This document shows positions 59,374 through 64,000 of a DNA stretch of 64,000 nt, piece by piece. A model generated the notes under the pieces. It had not been told where the DNA came from. It made no database searches and was given only the letters and a program-made list of their open reading frames with translations. A program made the position numbers and the translations under genes. This stretch comes from Symsagittifera roscoffensis. Lineage: Eukaryota > Xenacoelomorpha > Acoela > Convolutidae. Position 1 is the first letter of the stretch. Each line of letters begins with the position of its first letter. The stretch is from the NCBI RefSeq assembly GCF_963678635.1, contig NC_087066.1:54452312-54516311 (forward strand), read 5' to 3'.

Positions 59374-59765
59374 AATCACGACTGAAAGGGCGTTGAAATG
59401 ATATATCATTCGAGCTTTTCCGAAGCTTAATACAGGTATCTGGAACGAGAAAAAAAAAATAAAACACTTCCGGTACAAAGTTTTTTGCCATTTTCAGTGG
59501 TCGGAACAAAACAAGCTACAGCAACAATATCAGCCATTTTTGACGATTTTTGGTGATTGAAAGATCTACTGACTGAAATGTTTTTTTATTGAAATTCAAA
59601 ATCTGAAAAATTGAGTGAATTATAGATTTGGAGTGTTTAAAACATTAGGGTGATTTTTTCCCACAAAAATCAAGTATCACAAATAAGTATTGGAGTGGTA
59701 CACTGTTATTACTTTTTAAAAAGATTTTAACCGTGATTCGAACAACATTAGAACACTTACAAAAA
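59374..59765. repeat. Two GGTCGGAACA-family blocks
   Basis: 59374-59510 is the inverted block (AATCACGACTGAAAGGG to GTGGTCGGAACAAAA). 59655-59765 is the direct one (CAAAAATCAAGTATCACAAA to CGTGATTCGAACAAC). Together they form a degenerate inverted pair. A third scrap (AAGGATAACCGATTGCTGTG) is at 59920. Confidence 0.55.
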
Positions 59766-60083
59766 CATTTTTCAGGATTGATAAAACCCGTATAAATTTT
59801 TTTGACTTTTGATGTGGTTTTGAGCAAATCAAGAGAGCGAACAGGTTTATTTTTTTTTCAATCAAATCATTCAATAGAAACATAAGCGCGAAATTTAGGA
59901 TTAAAAACGAAACAAAGTAAGGATAACCGATTGCTGTGCAATTGACCCATAATAAATCGACCGTAAGAAATCGTGTAAAAAAAATAAGAAAAGCATCAAA
60001 AACATTGTACAATGTTCAAATACAATTTGTTAACTTTTGTTGCTTAATTTCTCAATAGATAAAAGTAGACTCAATTGGTACGT

Positions 60084-61068
60084 GCCCGCACTGGAGTTCC
60101 ATGGATAATAATCGATTATATTGTCATTATAGTCAGTATCTATAAAATTACAGAAAAAATTGATTATAATCCGTCAAAAATGGATTATAATCTATTATTT
60201 TTTATATCAATATAAACCATAACAATCGATTATAATCGATTATAATCGATTATAATCCATTAAAAATGGATTATTTTTCTTATATTTTTTATGCCAATAT
60301 AATCCCTTCTAATCGCTTATAATCAATTATAATGGATTTTTCGAGAGGTTAGTCATGAAATTTACAAATTTTTTTTTAAAGTTATCGCATTTCCTGTTTA
60401 GTACAGTTGCTACGTATTAGGTTCCATAAAATTTTACGTTTCACTTTTCAATTTTTATAATTTTTGTCTTATATACCCCGTTTACCCCCTCCTGAAACCC
60501 CCTTTTAAACCCGCCCCCTCCCCTGTTTACTCCCCCCCCCCCCCCCTGTTTACTCCCCCCCCCCCCCCCGTTTTCCTCCCTGTTTACACCCCCCTCACCT
60601 CCCTGCCAGTTTACCACACCACGATTCGCCCCCAGCCCCCCCCCCCCCCACCATTACCCCTCCTCAATTTACCCCCCCCCCCCCCCCCGCATCTTAGTTT
60701 AAACCCTCCCGTTTAGTGGGGAGGTTTGAAGGTTTGAGCAAATGCGGACGGATGGGGGCAAAGTGAGGGGGGTAATTCGAGTAGGTTTAGATTGCGAGTA
60801 GGCCGTGAGTAACGTAGAAATGTTGCAAATTTTGCAAAAGAATTTTGCAAAAAATTGTATAAATTATAATCCGTTATAATCACTTATAATGGATTTTAAA
60901 TGGTTTAGAATCCATTTCAATGGATTTTAAATGTATTAAAATGTATTTAAAATCCATTGCAACATTTTATCCAGTAAAATTTGCAACAATAATGGATTAT
61001 AATGACAACATTTTAGACAACAATGTTCCATTATAATCGATTATGCTCCATGGAACTCCGGTGCGGGT
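60084..61068. repeat. Terminal-inverted-repeat element, 985 bp
   Basis: CCCGCACTGGAGTTCCATGG (60085) is matched by the inverted CCATGGAACTCCGGTGCGGG ending at 61067. Inside each end lie tandem ATAATCGATT-type 10-bp units. The core is a C-rich tract. No coding capacity, so it is non-autonomous. Confidence 0.75.
60478..60712. repeat. C-rich tract with CCCTGTTTAC units
   Basis: About 235 bases made of C-runs up to 17 long, separated by TGTTTACT-like spacers (CCCCTGTTTACTCCCCC repeated). The strand asymmetry is extreme, in otherwise AT-rich DNA. Confidence 0.85.
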
Positions 61069-62270
61069 TAGCATTAAAAACTAGCGTAGAAGACCTACGA
61101 CACTTTTGAAAAGCCAGCTGATTTAGTTTAGAAATTCGAACTGAAACTTTTCAATTTTTAAATCATTGGTGTAAAAACAAAAAAAACTGATGAAATTTTC
61201 TGCAACTTTTTCGTTAATCTGAAGAAAGACCAATAGGGATTTAATATGACACCACATAAAAAACCGTACAATCTTTCTGTGAGGTAGTCGAAATCTGGAA
61301 GAAAAACAACACTCTACGTCATAGTTTGTTTCCAACCCCATTTCAGATTGGTATGTTATAGACAAACTCTCGATTTTGTTATAGACAAACAATGCTTATG
61401 TATGTACTCCAGTATATAAAATTAATTAGAACTGATATGAAAAATTTAGTTGAGATTTCTGCATTAATATCAAAGGTATAAAAACTATGGATTCTCAAAA
61501 GATCAGAGGAAACAAAACTTAAGTATGAAGTTTCCAAGAACCAATTTTTTTCTCTGCTTTTGGATTGCACTGATAAAATATCCTGACTGACTGTACACTG
61601 TTGCCATAAAATTTTGATCTTCATAAAATATTTATAAAACTCAAGCAAAAGTTTATGAAATTTGCTTTAAAAATGTCACAGGATTCAACCGGAAGTCGGT
61701 GGTTAGAAGCGCTAATGATACCAGAGATTAGTTTATTAGTGTATATTTATGCAAGAGATTCTAGCTAGCAAACTTAGTCTGAAACTTAGTCCAGCATAAT
61801 AGAGATATTTGAGATTTAACCTTTTTTATTTTTTTTGACCAACAATTTGGTCCGCGGTCAAAAATAATTCAATTTGAGTTAAATTTAAATATTTTGATTA
61901 CCATTTTTGTCAACTTGGGTAAGCGGGCGAGATCTTTCAGAGAAATTTTGTTTTCCATAGGTGCAACTAAGGGGAAATTAGAAGGCTCGTTTATCAAGAA
62001 GTATTTTGGAGGCGCTTTTCTTTTCGCTTAATCATGGAGTTTTTTGGCAACATAATAGTCACAATCAGTCATAATTGATTCTATAATCTTATAATTTAAA
62101 TTGCTCTTCATTATGACCATTAATGAAGACCATTAAACAGGTAAATTCGAGAGTATGTTGCTAATTGCGTTTTTTGATCTAATGAGAAAACTCTATCTAG
62201 TTAGAGTTTGTTGCCTCAAAAGCATGCTAAGACTCGCAGTAAATCAAATTGCGGCGTCGCAAATCAGATT
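61069..62270. other. AT-rich spacer
   Basis: Contains a tRNA-like SINE head on the minus strand near 61675-61730 (CCGGTTGAATCC B box). No exon seen. Confidence 0.4.
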
Positions 62271-62577
62271 TTCGTAAAACAGCAGCGTTTTTTCTCAAAC
62301 TCGATTTGAAGTTCATTAGCTCAAAACGCAAAACCGTACTCTTGTTATAAAGCAGTTCATTGTTTCAGAAAGCACCTCTTATTCAAGTTTCCTTTGCTTC
62401 AACGTTTACACGATTGTACTATTTCATAAGAAGTTTGAAGGCAGTTTAATGGCCATTTGAGTCACCTACAGGTGTTTTATTGACAAGTTTCTTAACAGTT
62501 CCAGAGCTTAGTTTACATTAACTTATCGAATTCAGCCCCTAGTTATCAAAACTCCACTTAGTTCTGTGAGAGGACAA
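62271..62577 (+). promoter_or_regulatory. Upstream region of the FERM gene, duplicated at 58790
   Basis: This stretch is conserved in order with 58790-59118 and ends at the start codon. A CCACTTAG acceptor-like site is 18 bp before the ATG. It may hold the promoter or a 5' UTR; no TATA box is obvious. Confidence 0.4.
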
Positions 62578-64000
62578 ATGTTTGGCACAGATAGTTATTC
62601 CATTTATGTTCATTGTTTAACTGGCAATGTTTCCCAGTTTTCGTATGAAAGTTCACGCAAAAAATCAAAAGATGCCAAAAATTTATATGGCAAAAAATGT
62701 CGAAAAATTTTGGAATTGATTTTACAAGAATGTGGATTACATAATTGTTCATGGATGGGTTTGACTGTACGAAACAAAAAAGAAAGCGGGAAAATATTTC
62801 TGAATATGAATTTACCTGTTAAAACGTATATCAGTTGCTTCTCCAAAAACAAGGTTATGAATGTTTTATTGGAAGCGAAATTCTTTTTTGAAGACCCTTT
62901 TCAAATCACGGACAAACTGTCCATATTTTACTATTACCTGCAGATCCGTGAGAATGTCCAGACCCTGAAAAAACTTGCAGATTCTGACCAAGTTTTGGTT
63001 CTGTTTTGCCTCATTTGCTCAATTGAGTTGGGTCCGCTGGACGAATATTCTCTGGATCACTATCTGGACCTTGACCTTTCGCTGTATCTGCCAACGTGGA
63101 TGCTAGAATTACATTCTAAGGCATTCATTCTAAAGAGCATCCAACAAGTACAGTCAGATTCTTGGGGACCAATTAGCAACAGGTACTTAGAAAAATTCCA
63201 CGTTTTGCCAAAAAAGTTTTAGTCAAATTGTTTTAGTTTTTATGAGTCAAAAAATTGTTGTATAAGTCAAAAAACATTTTCATAAAAACGTTCGAGTGAG
63301 TCGAAAAAATTTTATATTTAGGATAACAACGAACTGACATAGCGTTTAAACTAGATTGACAAAAGGCTGAAATCTGCGAACATTTATTTAGTTTTTTTAA
63401 ACTTTTTGTGTTTTTTTTTAAAAGATGACAAACGCAAAAATTAGTCAAATAATAATACACTTGCTCTCACAAATGCTATTAGACTAGGATGAAAATTTCT
63501 CGAGATACATTTGATTGTGAAATTGTTACAACAAATAAGCAAAGCCTCTAACTTGGTCTTTCTCACATTGGGCCATTACTTAACTTTATGTTTCAGCAGA
63601 TTTAGGCTCATGAAGAGGTTCATCACCGAATCGCATAGAGTTCCCGAGTTATGTACTCATTTCGTACAGGTGAAAGAAGCCCTTAAAACCGTCTCGGAAC
63701 GAAGTCAAACATTACTTGGGCTAACTTCACAATACATCAGCATTTACAATTTAGATCAAAACGATCAGTTGAACCTACGGAAAAGTTACCGGTTGGACAA
63801 ACTTTCAAAGTTGAAATTCAAAAAGCGAAAACTGCTCATTGAAATAGCACACATGCCAAAAAAGTACAAACACCCCATTGAATTCGAATTCGAGTCGGAA
63901 CTTGAATGTGAACGATTTTTTGATCTCTGCTGTCAAACATGCAATTACCACATGTTCGCAAGAGATATCGCTACAACACTGCGACGAGGAGCTTACGAGG
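62578..64000 (+). CDS. FERM-domain protein, first two exons (runs off the window)
   Basis: Exon 1, 62578-63182 (phase 2 donor AG|GTACTT), and exon 2 from 63597 or 63600 to beyond 64000. Exon 1 starts MFGTDSYSIYVHCLTG and shows a FERM F1 ubiquitin-like part (WMGLTVRN), then the F2 helical part with FYYYLQIRENV, VLFCLICSIELG and Y-x-L-D repeats. Exon 2 opens RFRLMKRFITESHRVPEL, then the F3/PH-like part (LLIEIAHMPKKYKHPIEF, FFDLCCQTCNYHMF). FERM proteins link membranes to the cytoskeleton or act in signalling; the subfamily cannot be named from this part. The exon 2 acceptor is a CAGCAG tandem, so one codon may be optional. The ATG at 62578 is chosen because the frame before it has only a GTG. 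Confidence 0.75.

Overview
This window is nuclear DNA from an invertebrate-like animal. It is AT-rich, with split genes (GT..AG introns of about 80 bp to more than 6 kb), secreted-protein domains (PAN/apple, GON, FERM), tRNA-derived SINEs, non-LTR and copia retrotransposons, fold-back elements, and no bacterial gene organisation. The species cannot be fixed from sequence alone. I assembled the genes by hand from open frames, splice sites, intron phase and family similarity.

Layout. (1) 0-1.5 kb: a broken adenain-like cysteine protease relic (+) and an unrecognised two-exon gene (-). (2) 1.8-13.8 kb: a minus-strand gene for a secreted protein with a signal peptide, one PAN/apple domain and a GON domain. 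Five exons join in phase to 353 codons. Its signal-peptide/PAN exon is present three times in tandem; one copy has a stop codon and has lost a cysteine. Its introns hold a large fold-back element, a dispersed minisatellite and a degenerate repeat array. (3) 13.8-24.8 kb: gene-poor DNA with palindromes, LINE scraps and SINEs. (4) 24.8-36.2 kb (-): complete VPS29 (retromer subunit, 183 aa), then a complete four-exon dienelactone hydrolase/CMBL-like gene (247 aa) whose third intron carries a decayed LINE. (5) 37.0-46.5 kb: a CR1/L2-like LINE (-) with an SGNH-esterase ORF1 and an ORF2 that carries a canonical 2A ribosome-skipping motif after a signal-like leader. Its 3' two-thirds plus flank are repeated as an almost identical 3.96-kb tandem duplication. 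(6) 46.7-51.2 kb: a dead Ty1/copia element (+). (7) 51.2-56.2 kb: a chain of very short in-phase exons (-), which I read as an unrecognised gene, plus isolated exon candidates. (8) 57.9-64 kb (+): a single-exon one-pass membrane protein, a terminal-inverted-repeat element with a long C-rich core, and the first two exons of a FERM-domain gene that runs off the window. Sequence just upstream of the FERM gene is duplicated 3.5 kb away.

How it fits together. The host genes are unrelated housekeeping, secretory and cytoskeletal genes, not an operon or defence island. The unusual biology is in the mobile elements (2A-bearing LINE, its satellite flanks, fold-back families), in the tandem first-exon duplication of the PAN-GON gene, and in splice acceptors lying directly before several start codons, which could mean spliced-leader trans-splicing.
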